A model generated the notes under the pieces. That model ran no database searches and was not told the origin of the DNA. It saw only the letters and a list, made by a program, of their open reading frames with translations. Positions 33,291 through 43,575 of a stretch of 64,000 bases of DNA are shown here, piece by piece. Position numbers and translations under genes: made by a program. The stretch is from contig NC_084717.1 in assembly GCF_033807575.1 (NCBI RefSeq), positions 9,115,692 through 9,179,691 of the forward strand, written 5' to 3'. Within the stretch, counting starts at the first letter, position 1. Every line of letters begins with the position of its first letter. This stretch comes from Cydia pomonella (Eukaryota; Arthropoda; Insecta; Lepidoptera; Tortricidae).

Positions 33291-33878
33291 AACGATTAAT
33301 ATAATCATGGGGTGTACTAAAATATTATCAAACCACTGGATATTCGGACTCTGTCCACGTGGGGCTTTCCAAATCTATGTACTTAATATACGAGTATTTG
33401 TTTTTAACATTATTTATTGCAAGTAACGATTAATATAATCAAGGAGTGTACTAAAATTATGAAACAACTGGATATCGGACTGTCCATATGGGGCTTTCCA
33501 AATCCATGTAATATACTTGTTTTTAACTTTATTGCAAGTAACAATTAATATAAGTAATCAAGAAGTGTATCTACTAAAATTGTTAAACTACAGGATAATC
33601 GGACTGTCCATATGGGGCTTTCCAAATCCATGTAATATACTTGTTTTTAACTTTATTGCAAGTAACAATTAATATAAGTAATCAAGAAGTGTATCTACTA
33701 AAATTGTTAAACTACAGGATAATCGGACTGTCCATATGGGGCTTTCCAAATCCATGTAATATACTTGTTTTTAACTTTATTGCAAGTAACAATTAATATA
33801 AGTAATCAAGAAGTGTATCTACTAAAATTGTTAAACTACAGGATAATCGGACTGTCCATATGGGGCTTTCCAAATCCA
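33291..33878 (+). repeat. 124-bp tandem repeat array inside the DIRS element
   Basis: Five head-to-tail units: 33291-33424 (134 bp, diverged), 33425-33539 (115 bp), 33540-33663 and 33664-33787 (124 bp each, identical by eye), and a partial 33788-33878 that is identical as far as it goes. Each unit has AATTAATATAA, a GGACTGTCCA palindrome, TGGGGCTTTCCAAATC and CTTTATTGCAAGTAAC. The gradient from diverged (left) to identical (right) indicates expansion at the right side. GGGGCTTTCC resembles an NF-kB/Rel site, but this is a word match only. Confidence 0.9.
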
Positions 33879-34032
33879 AATTGGAAATATGTACACAATC
33901 GGGTTCTCCTTCCTAGGGTGTTCCCACCGTGACATAGATGTAAAAAGCCAGCCTCTTAAGTGGGTTTGCGTGTTTCTCATATAAAAGGAGTCTCACTACC
34001 CCTTAAAACATATTCTTTCATTTTTTTATATA

Positions 34033-34740
34033 CAATGCGAATCAATCGCAAATGTTATGACAATAACGTCATCGAACCCGATCCGGGGTGTTCCTATTGG
34101 AACGATTACTGGCCGGTACCGGACTCGAGCGACGTCTCTGATTGCGAATCCTTCGCTCCTGCCGCGGCCAACCCACCGCCGCCTGCCGCGGCCAACCCAC
34201 CGCCGCCTGCCGCCGCTGCCGCGCCTTCACCCACCGCCACCGCCGCTGCCATCGCCGCCGCTGCCGCCGCCGTCGCAGCCGCAACCTTGCCGTCCGCTGT
34301 CGTCGTCACCGGGCAGTCGCCTGCCCCTGCTTTAATGCCGCTTACCGCTGTCGCTATACCGCTCCTTGTTGATGCAAGTGCCGCCACGCCTTAAGAGGCA
34401 CTGCAGCCGGCACAAACAGCAGTTGAAATACCAAGTGCGATTCTTGACCCGGATTTGTTAGCAACACGACGTGGTGACGATATACAGAATGACCTGGCAA
34501 TCAGATTAAATCATTTGGCCACTTCAGGTATTACTAAAGAGAGCCGCGCAGGGATTAAAGATAAATATCTGATCCCCGGAAATTGTAAAATGATTAAGTT
34601 TCCAACGCTCAATCCAGAGATATGAGCATCCTTGATTGAAAGCCAGGCCAACGCGAGAAAGGGATATAACATAAAAATAAAAATAATAAAGATATTTTAT
34701 TCTGTCAATGGTGAAATAAATAAATAAATAAAAATAAAAA
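34033..34740 (+). pseudogene. DIRS gag body with Ala/Pro-rich linker
   Basis: One frame runs MRINRKCYDNNVIEPDPGCS, YWNDYWPVPDSSDVSD, an Ala/Pro-rich low-complexity stretch (about 70 residues, GCCGCC-type codons, 34155-34290), a stop at 34392-34394, then in the same frame EIPSAILDPDLLATRRGDDI, QNDLAIRLNHLATSGITKES, RAGIKDKYLIPGNCKMIKFP and TLNPEI with a stop at 34623-34625. The block G-D-D-I-Q ... R-x-x-H-x-x-x-S-G-x-x-K-E ... K-Y-x-x-P-x-N-C ... LNPEI is characteristic of DIRS-group gag. The frame degrades into an AAATAAA-rich run after 34660. The GC-rich linker departs sharply from the AT-rich surroundings. Confidence 0.65.
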
Positions 34741-34769
34741 ATGCTGAAAGCGTTTAAAGGTTTTCAGCT

Positions 34770-34990
34770 TTTACGAGGCCCTCCTGCAAATCGCAGTACG
34801 CCTTCATCGGGCGGTCGGCGAATCCTGTTCCGACTTCGAAGCAAACGAGGACGAGGCACCGCAGCAACTCGAGGACATCGCCGCTTCATTAATATACGTA
34901 TCACAGACGTTAATCCTAGTAATGCACGGTAAGCCTGCTGGGCGATTTTATCATTTTGACCATGAGTGGACTGCGATATATCACTAACCA
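34770..34990 (+). pseudogene. Unidentified open segment between gag and recombinase
   Basis: An open frame reads ALLQIAVRLHRAVGESCSDF, EANEDEAPQQLEDIAASLIY, VSQTLILVMHGKPAGRFYHF and stops near 34985. It is GC-rich and has no stop over about 70 codons. It may be the remainder of gag (a helical, acidic part), since it follows the gag body directly, but I do not recognise a motif. The other strand is also open here (34764-35183), with no recognised content. Confidence 0.3.
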
Positions 34991-35589
34991 CCCAGTTATA
35001 CTTGCTTTGATAAAGGGCTATGAAATATAAGTATATCACATAACCAGTTATGCAAACTGTCATCCCCAAATACCCAATATATTCACAATCTGAATATAAA
35101 GCATTCGAAGATTCTAATTGCATTCCTTGCCGCTGCGCTGTGTCATTGGGCGTTTTCTGTAAAGAACAATAGATTTCAAACATTTTCCTTATACCTAAAC
35201 CTAAGCGTTTTTACTTTAATACTAAGTTTTAAAATAGCTTAAGAATTTTATTCAGACACCGCATTTCAAATTAGAAAGGCAATAAATGCTTCTGGTAGCA
35301 AAATAAATAGCGATGACTATCCCTCAGAGACTTACACAGAGTCTCAACAACGGGGTGGGGAGCAACTTGTGGCGACGATACAGCTAGTGATCCATGGGAT
35401 AAACATGAGAGCCCCTTACATATAAATTACCTCGAGATTCTAGCAGCCTTTCTAGGACTTAAATGTTTTCGCTAAAAATGCTTAAAACTGACAATATAAT
35501 ATTTATTTAATAACCTCTGATTTTACAACCTTACAATGAATTAAGTAAGTATTTTTTATTGTAGCTATCATACAATTCATCATTGGTTT
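34991..35589. other. Internal DIRS segment without recognisable coding
   Basis: The place where reverse transcriptase, RNase H and the methyltransferase-like domain would be expected. I see only AT-rich sequence with many stops, so this region was deleted or replaced. Confidence 0.5.
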
Positions 35590-36495
35590 ACTATGGTTGT
35601 CGGGAAGCTATCCGGACGTAGCTAGTACTACGAGGAGACCCAGAGCCATATATTCCTATAATTATAGCGTCTCTTTCAGACAATACAAATTACAATCAAA
35701 TAGTACTGTACTTGTTTTAAGAAATGGTTCTCATACTGCAAAGAGAAGATCATTAATGTTTATAAGGCATCAGAACTTGAAGTTTTAAGTTTTCTAACGA
35801 AAGAGGCGCTAGGTACGGTACCATCGATAGCTGCAGATCAGCATTGTCCTGGTTATTTAATCAAGATAACTTGGGAAGTTGACAAAGTGTTAAATAATTT
35901 AGCTGATTGGTATCCAAATCAAGATTTTAATCTTTAAAAACTGACCAAAAATCTATCACATTACTAGCATTAGTCCTCGGCTTCAAACTTTAAACAGTAT
36001 AAACATTAAAAATATTTAAATCTTAGATTACAATATTATAATTCTAATTCCGGATTTAATCAAAGTGATGTTTTGGCTTGGATCACATCAACTCGTGCTT
36101 TCATTACCATTTTTCTTGCAAAAGCCTGAGATTTGTCCCGCTAGCACCCTACCATCATATCTGGACAAAACTAATAATAATTGAAGTGATATTAATTCGT
36201 TATTTATTTCATTCAGGAAACCTCATCATAAGTATCCCAAACTTTAAGTAGGTGGATTAGGAACACATTATCAAGTAGCGGTATTTACAGTACTTTGTTC
36301 ACTGCACATAGCACTAGACATGCGTCTACTTCCAAGGCCTTTAAATTAAGGGTGAGTTTAGACGTCATTCGAAAAACTGCCGGTTGGATTGCAACATCAT
36401 CAGTTCTTGCCAAATATAACAAAATAATATCTGAGCAATCTAATAACATTAATTTCGCTAGAAATATAATTATTAAATACCTACCTTATGATTAA
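35590..36495 (+). pseudogene. DIRS tyrosine recombinase (YR), frameshifted
   Basis: Pieces in order over three frames. N-terminal SAM-like domain: FKKWFSYCKEKIINVYKASE, LEVLSFLTKEALGT, ADQHCPGYLIKITW (35720-35935). A middle piece: QTLNSINIKNI, a stop, ILDYNIIILIPDLI, LPFFLQKPEICPASTLPSYL (35990-36170). Then FISFRKPHHK, TLSRWIRNTLSSSGI, and an intact end from 36295: FTAHSTRHASTSKA, VSLDVIRKTAGW, LAKYNK, stop at 36493-36495. The H-S-T-R box carries the catalytic His-x-x-Arg; TAGW and the following Tyr in KYN fit the end of the active site. The enzyme would integrate the circular DNA intermediate. At least three breaks make it non-functional. Confidence 0.8.
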
Positions 36496-36741
36496 TATTA
36501 TCTATGTACGAGTATAAATAAACAAGACTGTAATGAACATAAGTATTTAGGCGTGCATATTGTATGTATCGTAAAAATTATAGTTGTAATCTAATAAATT
36601 TTATCGGAAAGGATATACAACGTTGAAATTCATATTATTAATTTTATCGTGTGTAAGAAATTTACACTATGTTAATCATTGCATTAAAAGTTTATTTATG
36701 AATATTAATTTATTTCACGACCTACACTTTCTCTAAACATC
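36496..36741. other. DIRS 3' untranslated segment
   Basis: AT-rich sequence between the recombinase stop and the ICR; no feature seen. Confidence 0.5.
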
Positions 36742-36864
36742 TACATGTGTAATTTATGCTAATATCGAGAACGAAACCCGAAAGTAATTAATGATTAAAC
36801 GAACTTACCTGTACGTGAAGTTCAATCATAATTACTCGAAGGGTTTCGTTCGAAGATATTAGCA
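36742..36864. repeat. DIRS internal complementary region (ICR)
   Basis: Part A, 36742-36788 (TACATGTGTAATTTATGCTA ... CCCGAAAGTAAT), is complementary to the left tip of the element starting at 32691. Part B, 36789-36864 (TAATGATTAAACGAACTTAC ... GATATTAGCA), is complementary to the right tip ending at 37159. The join between A and B is the template for circle closure in the DIRS replication model. The join sequence, read as the complement, is CATTA/ATTACTTT. Confidence 0.85.
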
Positions 36865-36941
36865 ACCCTCCCTGCCCTAGGACTAGCCTGACCCCCAGGT
36901 CGTGAAATAATGTAGGAAACAGCTCAGCATCTCTCTAAACA

Positions 36942-37159
36942 GAATGATGGCGCCTGGTTGGTGAGGGTTGAATATCGAGACGATAAATTCTTCTACCCTA
37001 TTTTTTTTTTAATATTGTGTTTTATTTCTCCAAAATATAGTGCGAAATGGCGAGTCTATCGTGAAATTACATGTGTAATTTATGCTAATATCTTCGAACG
37101 AAACCCTTCGAGTAATTATGATTGAACTTCACGTACAGGTAAGTTCGTTTAATCATTAA
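36942..37159. repeat. DIRS right inverted terminal repeat with right-tip extension
   Basis: Bases 36942-37092 mirror the left ITR. The outer part (37093-37159: TTCGAACGAAACCCTTCGAG, GAACTTCACGTACAGGTAAG ...) is absent from the left end and matches ICR part B in inverted form. The border is placed where the match to the ICR stops. Confidence 0.8.
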
Positions 37160-38989
37160 ATATCTTTCTCCCGGTCCCAGTTCTGTTTCTCAAAATTAAT
37201 GTTCTTGTAAGATAAATGTATTATCTAGCACATAAAAATAAAAATTAAAAATAATCAATAGTGTACCTTATAAATAGAAAATAGAACATGATCGGGGGTT
37301 GAAAAGAATACAATACCGCGGAGCCAGCGGACCGCTTCGATTGCACAAAAGACCATTGTTCTTGCCATGTCAAATGTATCGGCCGAGAACGACGATACGT
37401 GAACTTTAGTTCTCATTAACAAAGAAAAATTGGCAGGAAAACGCGTAAATAAATTCTCATTCTTTTCATCAGGAAAGATAGAAATAACTTTATCGCGAAA
37501 ATCTTTGGCGGGAAAAACGTTTTAGTAAGGTTTATATTTTACTTTATTACGTCACAGGCTACGGAAACTGTAATAGTTCTATTTATGTAATATTTTAGAG
37601 CATTTACTAAATTTACTTCTACCTACTCGCCTTTGCCCGCGACTTCATCTCGTCGAACTCAGAAACTTATTTAAAACTTTTCACCCCTTTTCGACTCTCA
37701 TTCTAATTCAGAATAAATTACAAGGTTATGGGGTTAACATTATTTCTTAGGCAGTAATTTCTAAAACATTAATCCATTTCCGAACATACACGAATGCATT
37801 TTATCTATAAGGATTTTATACTCATTTATATCACAAAGTCGTTTCAACCGTTAGCTGGTAAAACAAGATACCCGAGAGTGATTAAATTTCAAGAATCTAG
37901 TTTTCCTAGGCTATTTCTTTATCTGAGCAAAAATGATATTTTAGCGACCGTGAACAGAATGTCGGAGTACGTATATAAGTAATAAGAATGAATGATAATC
38001 ATAATTGTACTATCTATTTACTTTCTAAAAAAGATACATAAACTAGGATACAATATATACCTACTTAAGTGACGAAGTAATGGAATAAGGCGGGCTATCT
38101 ATCTACCTATCATTGTTGTACCTATTTATATAACAGTGGGTCCTTTTCTAAAACCTTAATTTGAATTATATTTAAATAAAAATATTTGCATGGTCGCATT
38201 CGTTAAAAAATTCAGAAGAGACCTATAACTTAATATACCTTTTCCCTAGGCTCCTCTCATTACGCTTCAGAGAATTACTTGATTCTATTTTATTACAAGT
38301 AAATTCATAAGAAAATAACATTATCTTATTTGTAGCGGTATTCAGAATGATAAATGATCACTCATTTTTTGTGACAACATAAACCAGATCGATTGGCTCA
38401 CCAATTCACTGTATTGATTGATGTCAGACCAAGTTAGACTCAGTGATTGAAGGCTGATTAGGTTGTAATTTTATTGATATTATCCAGCTGTTGTTAGATT
38501 TAACACAAATTATATTTAAATAACAAGTGTTTGACGATGTGCTTTACAAAGTTGAAGCTGAAACGCGTACCTTCATAATAGTTGTTTGTCTAAACATGTT
38601 TAATAATTCAACATACCACGTCAAGTTTATTGGCAAACAAAACAATCCCTATTCATAAATTATAAATATGGAATTAAAAACAGACAACGAAGCAGAGCTA
38701 CTGCGGATCATACATCATACCGCTCTAATTATTGTTGCGGCCAGTCGAAATCAATTTAGTCCCGTTCTCCGGTGGATTTACAACGTTCCTATAATAAAGT
38801 AGATTTACATACGCCAAACTATGCGACGCTATAACTTTGACTCTTAATGGCGCATACACTTCTGTTATGACATTTAATAACTCTCTAACCTTTTGTTTTA
38901 GTTGTAGCAAAATCCCGGCTATATTCAATGGCACAATTGAGTTAGGCATACTAAATTATTTAGCTAGTATTTACCTCAGTTGGACTTGC
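37160..38989. other. Gene-free stretch
   Basis: I see no gene or recognised repeat. The minus frame at 38725-38949 starts with ATG but shows no known motif. Confidence 0.45.
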
Positions 38990-40510
38990 GCAAGTAAATA
39001 ATGGGTGGAATAGCGGGTGACCTACGGTCACAATTTGGCCCGGTAATAGCCATCCGCCTTGCTTAAACTTCGGTAACATTATTACGTCGCCCCTGCCTCC
39101 CTCGAGGCGCCGAATGACCCTACATCTGTTGGATAAGTCCGACTATAAAACTGTAGCGTAGTTCACAATCCGCAATTTCATTTTATAGGTATTGCACTAT
39201 AAATCATGATGAGCAAGACTTTCATTCGGTTTCTTCGTTCCGTTGTTAACTCCGCTGTTAAGCGAAGCGAGCCACCGCCGGCCGAATGAAATTGAAAAAC
39301 TGCAACCCTGTTTTCTTGGAGCTATTGTTTCAGCTGTCCTTATTTGAATGGGGCTCCATTTTTAATATTGCAAATGGAACTAATTGTTTGTGCAACGTAG
39401 ATATCTGTACCTCGCGGTACAAGCAAAGAAGAGGGTAGCATTGACCAGAATTACTCAATTTATCCAAGCAGGTGGCGTTTCCCAGTATAAAATGTTTTTC
39501 TATCGTCTTGCCCTCGGGCAATCCGCTCGGGTGAATGCAGCTAGTCATCTTATAGAGTTAGCAAACGTACTCTGCGTCCCTTGGGGCAGACGTATCCCCT
39601 TGATCCACAACAAAAAATCACATTATCTACGTTTGTGGAACTTTCGTTTTCGTTAACTATCTGAAGGAATTCTGTCAAAATGCTAAGAGAGCTCAGTAAG
39701 GTTTTAGCTGTAGGTATCAGGGCTATAACCGCGAAAAATCGAAGTTCGTCAATTGCGGGCATTTTTCTCTGCCACTCTAATTACGTCTTAGTGAGAGTAA
39801 AAGAGCAAGATCCTCGCAATTTGCGAATTTCGTTTTTCGCGGTAGGCCCACTGAGCCCAGTTGTTTGCCGTAGGTGTACAATGTTGCAACGTTTCGAACA
39901 CTTTAGGATTCATAAATAATATGCTAACGACACAACTCGAATCATAAACGGGAATAACGGTTGACGTTATAGCCATGCTTTCATTTACCTATTTTCGCGA
40001 AATGTTCTCTCTAATGCGTTTCCAACAATATGCGCCATAAAGCCCGTTTTGACTTATAAACAAATAATAAATGCTAATAAAATTCGGTTAATGTGATTAC
40101 CAATATGCGAATTTCTTGTTGCCATTATGTGAAATCAGCACGTGCCCGTGACATAAATATTCGCATTATTGGGCTCCCGTGCTACGATTTTTTTGGTTCT
40201 ATCGGGTGTCCTGTTGTGCATTTAGATATAAAGGGGATTTGGGCGTAACACATTGGCGCGGGGAGCGCCGAGGGTGACGCTACGACGAGCGCATCGCCTA
40301 CTGTTTGCCATTATTTGCCATAATGTGGGTGAAATTTAGCTCGTTCCGACTAACAGTCCTCTGTAATTGTCTCCGTTCTTTTATTGCGAACGCTTTTATT
40401 TATAACTTCGTGGGGTCCGCATCGAAATCCCGGATTATTTGGCTAACAAATTATATCGAATCTGTTCGGAATAGTGCGCGTTTGTCAATAAATCAACTTT
40501 AGGATTTATT
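38990..40510. promoter_or_regulatory. GC-richer, repeat-free block; candidate regulatory DNA
   Basis: About 1.5 kb with visibly higher GC and CpG than the flanks and no repeat that recurs in the window. It contains a CACGTG E-box (near 40140), a CCTCGAGGCGCCG patch (near 39098), a TATAAAGGGGATTT sequence near 40228, a GGCGCGGGGAGCGCCG patch near 40255 and several homeodomain-type TAAT words. Open frames exist on both strands but none has recognisable protein motifs. In a repeat-rich desert, such unique blocks are sometimes conserved non-coding elements. This is inference; no conservation data are available to me. Confidence 0.25.
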
Positions 40511-40992
40511 GATGAAAGAACATGATTTCTGAGGAAAAAAGCTTTTTTGAGCTATACAATACACTGAGCTTTATAACAAAAAATGCGGTTCCGATCTGAA
40601 TTAATTACTTTTTTATTGAATTTATTTATTTGTAAAACGTTTTCATAATAGTAAAATTAATTCGAAGGGACCTATTCACTGATTAACATTTACAATGGGT
40701 TTGCCAGTGTCACCGACATTTAGATACTATTGTATTATTAATAGGATTTATTATTAAACCTCTTTTTTCTAACGTTAGACGTTAAATTTAGATTCAGACT
40801 CAATTATAGGATCTGCCAATATAATACATTATATGTTAAATATTAATTTATTTTAAGTAGATATGAAGAACGAGTATTATGAATTTCAACTTTTCTTGTA
40901 AATTGTTACAAAGATGAAATAAGTAAAGTTGCGACGTAATTAATAAACATTTGACTCATACGAATATGATTTCTTTGATAGATATACATTTA
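40511..40992. other. Gene-free AT-rich stretch
   Basis: I see no gene or recognised repeat. Confidence 0.45.
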
Positions 40993-41120
40993 TACTACGT
41001 CGGTGGTAAACAGGCATACGGCCCGCCTGATGGTAAGCCGTCTCCGTAGCCTATGCACGCCTGCAACTCCAGAGGAGGTACATAACCTAACACTCCGCAC
41101 CCTCGCTGAGCTCTAAGAAT
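40993..41120 (-). repeat. Dispersed repeat D, partial
   Basis: ATACTACGTCGGTGGTAAAC, CATACGGCCCGCCTGATGGT, CCGTAGCCTATGCACGCCTG and CAACTCCAGAGGAG are the complement of 11490-11600. Confidence 0.75.
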
Positions 41121-41317
41121 ACGTACTTATGCAGGTTTTAAGTTGACTTGTCTTTATAAGATAAACAAATTATGTGTCGTTAATAAATGGATTTAGGTAT
41201 GTATTTTTCCTTATCACACTCACTAAATTAATGAGATCCCTAAGATTCAGAGTAAGACTCATTACTATCGTCACGGAAAAAATATTAGGTGGCTCAAGTC
41301 TGGTCAGGAAAGGGCCA

Positions 41318-41398
41318 TCATCATCTTCCTCTCATGGCTCATGGGAGCCACCGGATTGAAAGTCGGATACTCTCGCCGGTAGGCCACCAGCGCTTCAT
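41318..41398 (-). repeat. SINE family A with large internal deletion
   Basis: The complement begins at the tRNA-like head (TGGTGGCCTACCGGCGAGAG, ACTTTCAATCCGG) and then jumps directly to the 3' end (GGCTCCCATGAGCCATGAGA, GGAAGATGATGATGG), so about 220 bp of the body is missing. Confidence 0.6.
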
Positions 41399-41774
41399 CA
41401 TAAGGTATGGAAAGGATTACAAGTCTTTTCGTCACATTTGTCATTCCGATATATTCCTACTTTCCGATTGGCGTTTTTCGTTAAAGTAGGCATTGCACAA
41501 TAAGATCTACTTTGTCGGGAACGTAACGCGTATGAGAGTTACTTTAATAACCTTTATAATCATTATATAACCGTAGAATATAAAGCTAAGTTATCAAACG
41601 TTATCATGCCAAACAGCGGTTTATTGGCTTTATCAGTGTTAAATAAGTTTTAGGCAAAAAATAAATTTTTGGTGCATGCTTTTATCGCTGATTGTACTTT
41701 TCTTTCCACGGGCAACTAATACTCATTGAGAAAATTTAAAAACCACAAACAGAATTAGGTTGCGTTTTTTTTAT
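41399..41774. other. Gene-free spacer
   Basis: I see no gene or recognised repeat. Confidence 0.45.
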
Positions 41775-41980
41775 CACAGAGTTCCCATGGCCACCTCCGG
41801 TCTCCATCATCAGATCAGCTCGATAGTACCATAATATATATTGTATCACCCGACTAACATACGTGCCTATGTAAAATTTCAGCTCAATCCGAAACCGGGA
41901 AGTGGGTCAAATTTAGCTTCCAAGATTTGACGCATACCTACATACATTACTAACAGGTCAAATTAAATAAAAGCTTGTAA
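41775..41980 (+). repeat. Interspersed repeat ending AATAAAAGCTTGTAA
   Basis: It contains CCATGGCCACCTCCGGTCTC, CATCATCAGATCAGCTCGAT, ATAGTACCATAATAT, AAATTTCAGCTCAATCCGAA, ACCGGGAAGTGGGTCAAATT and the end AAATTAAATAAAAGCTTGTA. From memory this is a common lepidopteran repeat with this 3' end. No frame is conserved. Single copy in the window, so the call rests on recall. Confidence 0.45.
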
Positions 41981-42099
41981 TAAAAATAGCGTCACGTACC
42001 CAAGATTTTTTTGGAATTCTCCAAACGTTTGTCATCTTGATTACTGTCCCTGTTCACCTGGATAAAGATTTATCGGAATAAAAAATATAGAATAGTATA

Positions 42100-42140
42100 A
42101 ATATTGGCATACCTCAGTATAAAGATACAAAATAATAGAA
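42100..42140 (-). repeat. Possible LINE tail fragment
   Basis: ATTGGCATACCTCAGTATAA then AGATACAAAATAATAG resembles ATTGGCACACCTCAGTAAAAGATAC at 55250, the 3' UTR of the nested LINE tail. Only this short block is shared. Confidence 0.35.
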
Positions 42141-42662
42141 ACAGTTGATTCTAATACGATCTACATATGTGTTGGGTTTCCAAAAATGCATAAAAAACCA
42201 GGAGGTCTCATCCAATGAAGTCATAAAATCTAACACTTCACTTGAGACCTTTCAACCGATCTTCCAGAATAAGGGTGCGGCCAACCACCGGGCAATGAGT
42301 TGGCATATTCCGGTAATAGAGCAACGTCACTACCTATCCGCAAGATGAATTGTGACAAATATACTATCATTAATAATGACATTTTGTACGTAGCGAACTA
42401 CATCACAAAGTAGAAATGAGGTTATGTGCGTGAATTGATGAGAATAGGAATTGTTGGAGGATTACAAAAGAAATAGGTATTTCGATATGATATGGGAAAA
42501 TTGTATTGATTTTTGTTACATAAGATAAAGAGAAATATCTGAGTGGCTTATACCTAAAACTTGTTCACAAGAATGGAGACAATGATTTTTGTCTTTTTCA
42601 AAAATATGTCACTCGTCAAGGGTAATCAGTAAGTACCTATAGGCACATTTTGCAGTGAATCT
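42141..42662. other. Gene-free spacer
   Basis: I see no gene or recognised repeat. Confidence 0.45.
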
Positions 42663-42777
42663 GCCCGATTTGAACTTTAAGATACGTCAAACATTTCCTA
42701 AAGATACGATATGGATTGGATATGTCAGTGTCAAAAGTGACGTTTCTGTTTTAAGAACATTAAAGTTCGAGTCGGGC
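42663..42777. mobile_element. 115-bp TIR element, GCCCGA-tipped
   Basis: GCCCGATTTGAACTTTA at the left pairs with TAAAGTTCGAGTCGGGC at the right (two mismatches). The interior has AAGATACG words. It ends next to GGGCCGTAAGTAT, like the element at 10040-10299, and is probably a related MITE. Confidence 0.55.
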
Positions 42778-43427
42778 CGTAAGTATATCTCATTTTTTCC
42801 TTAGTGAAACTATATAGTACCTAACGTAGGTAGGTATAATTTTACTTACTCTTCGCAGTATAATGTCATAAGTATGTACTTTCTTTTAGTCAGTGAGGGA
42901 ATAATTTCTCAATAATACGCTTACTCCAGCCTTATCAGGCTCCCGTAATCGTTTCTTTTTCCACGCTTGCTTATGCTTAGTTCGCTTCGCAATAAATATC
43001 TTTAAGTTTGTATTTACATCGGTATCTGTGATCCTTTTTTACGGTTTCTTGACACTCTCGCTGCGCACGATCAGGTTGAAGATCCCATTAGAATTGGAAC
43101 CTATGCTTAACTAATAGTTATACTTAAAGTCGAGGCGATGAAAGTAGAAAATATTGCTTCCTAATTTAGTTATTCGTTACTATTCGTACTTTTTAGCTAT
43201 TCGTTATTTAGTTTTTGATTTTAATGTAAAAAATAACGGTTAACATAACATTATTTATTTTATTATAGATAAATTGCATTCTTGCTTCTATCAATTGATT
43301 AAATAGATAATGTTAATAATGTTGATTCATTCATGAATATTGTGATTTTATATTATAACTATGAATAAGTAGGAAATCTAAAAAATGTATTTAGCCTACC
43401 TTTTGAACAAATTGAACCTAGTTCGCG
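42778..43427. other. Gene-free spacer
   Basis: I see no gene or recognised repeat. Confidence 0.45.
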
Positions 43428-43575
43428 TACAGTCAGGATCAATAGAAGTGGATAAAACATCGCACCAAAAGCATCTGACACCCTGAAATAATTTTCCAAA
43501 TAGAGAAATATCGCAACAGTTTGAGTTCAAAAGTATCTGCCACCGGCACCGTCTAATTGTTCTACATATAGGGAC
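43428..43575. repeat. MITE-like repeat with two ATCTG.CACC half-units
   Basis: It starts GTACAGTCAGGATCAATAGA (same tip type as 9909). It contains two related halves, AGCATCTGACACCCTGAAAT..TTTTCCAAAT and AAGTATCTGCCACCGGCACC, each near an ATATCG word. No coding capacity. Confidence 0.35.

Larger units (their letters stand above)
32691..37159 (+). mobile_element. DIRS-type tyrosine-recombinase retrotransposon, decayed
   Basis: About 4.47 kb, bounded by split inverted repeats (32691-32864 and 36942-37159). An internal complementary region at 36742-36864 is complementary to the left tip and then to the right tip. This arrangement is diagnostic of DIRS elements, which replicate through a circle and integrate with a tyrosine recombinase instead of an integrase. 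In order: left ITR, a short gag start (32963), a 124-bp tandem array, a gag body (about 34033-34625), an unidentified open segment (about 34770-34970), a recombinase pseudogene (about 35590-36495), the ICR, and the right ITR. The RT/RNase H region, normally over 1 kb before the recombinase, is not found. Stops and frameshifts throughout the coding parts show the copy is dead. No target duplication is expected for this class. Confidence 0.85.

Noticed and set aside
33291..33878. Satellite or centromeric array
   Set aside because: Only about five units, and wholly inside the DIRS element.
34069..34387. Several long overlapping frames on both strands over the Ala/Pro-rich gag linker
   Set aside because: They are by-products of GCCGCC-type low-complexity codons; only the frame continuous with the gag body is kept.
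40228..40242. TATA-box promoter (TATAAAGGGGATTT)
   Set aside because: A lone TATA-like word without a downstream gene, initiator or conserved frame.
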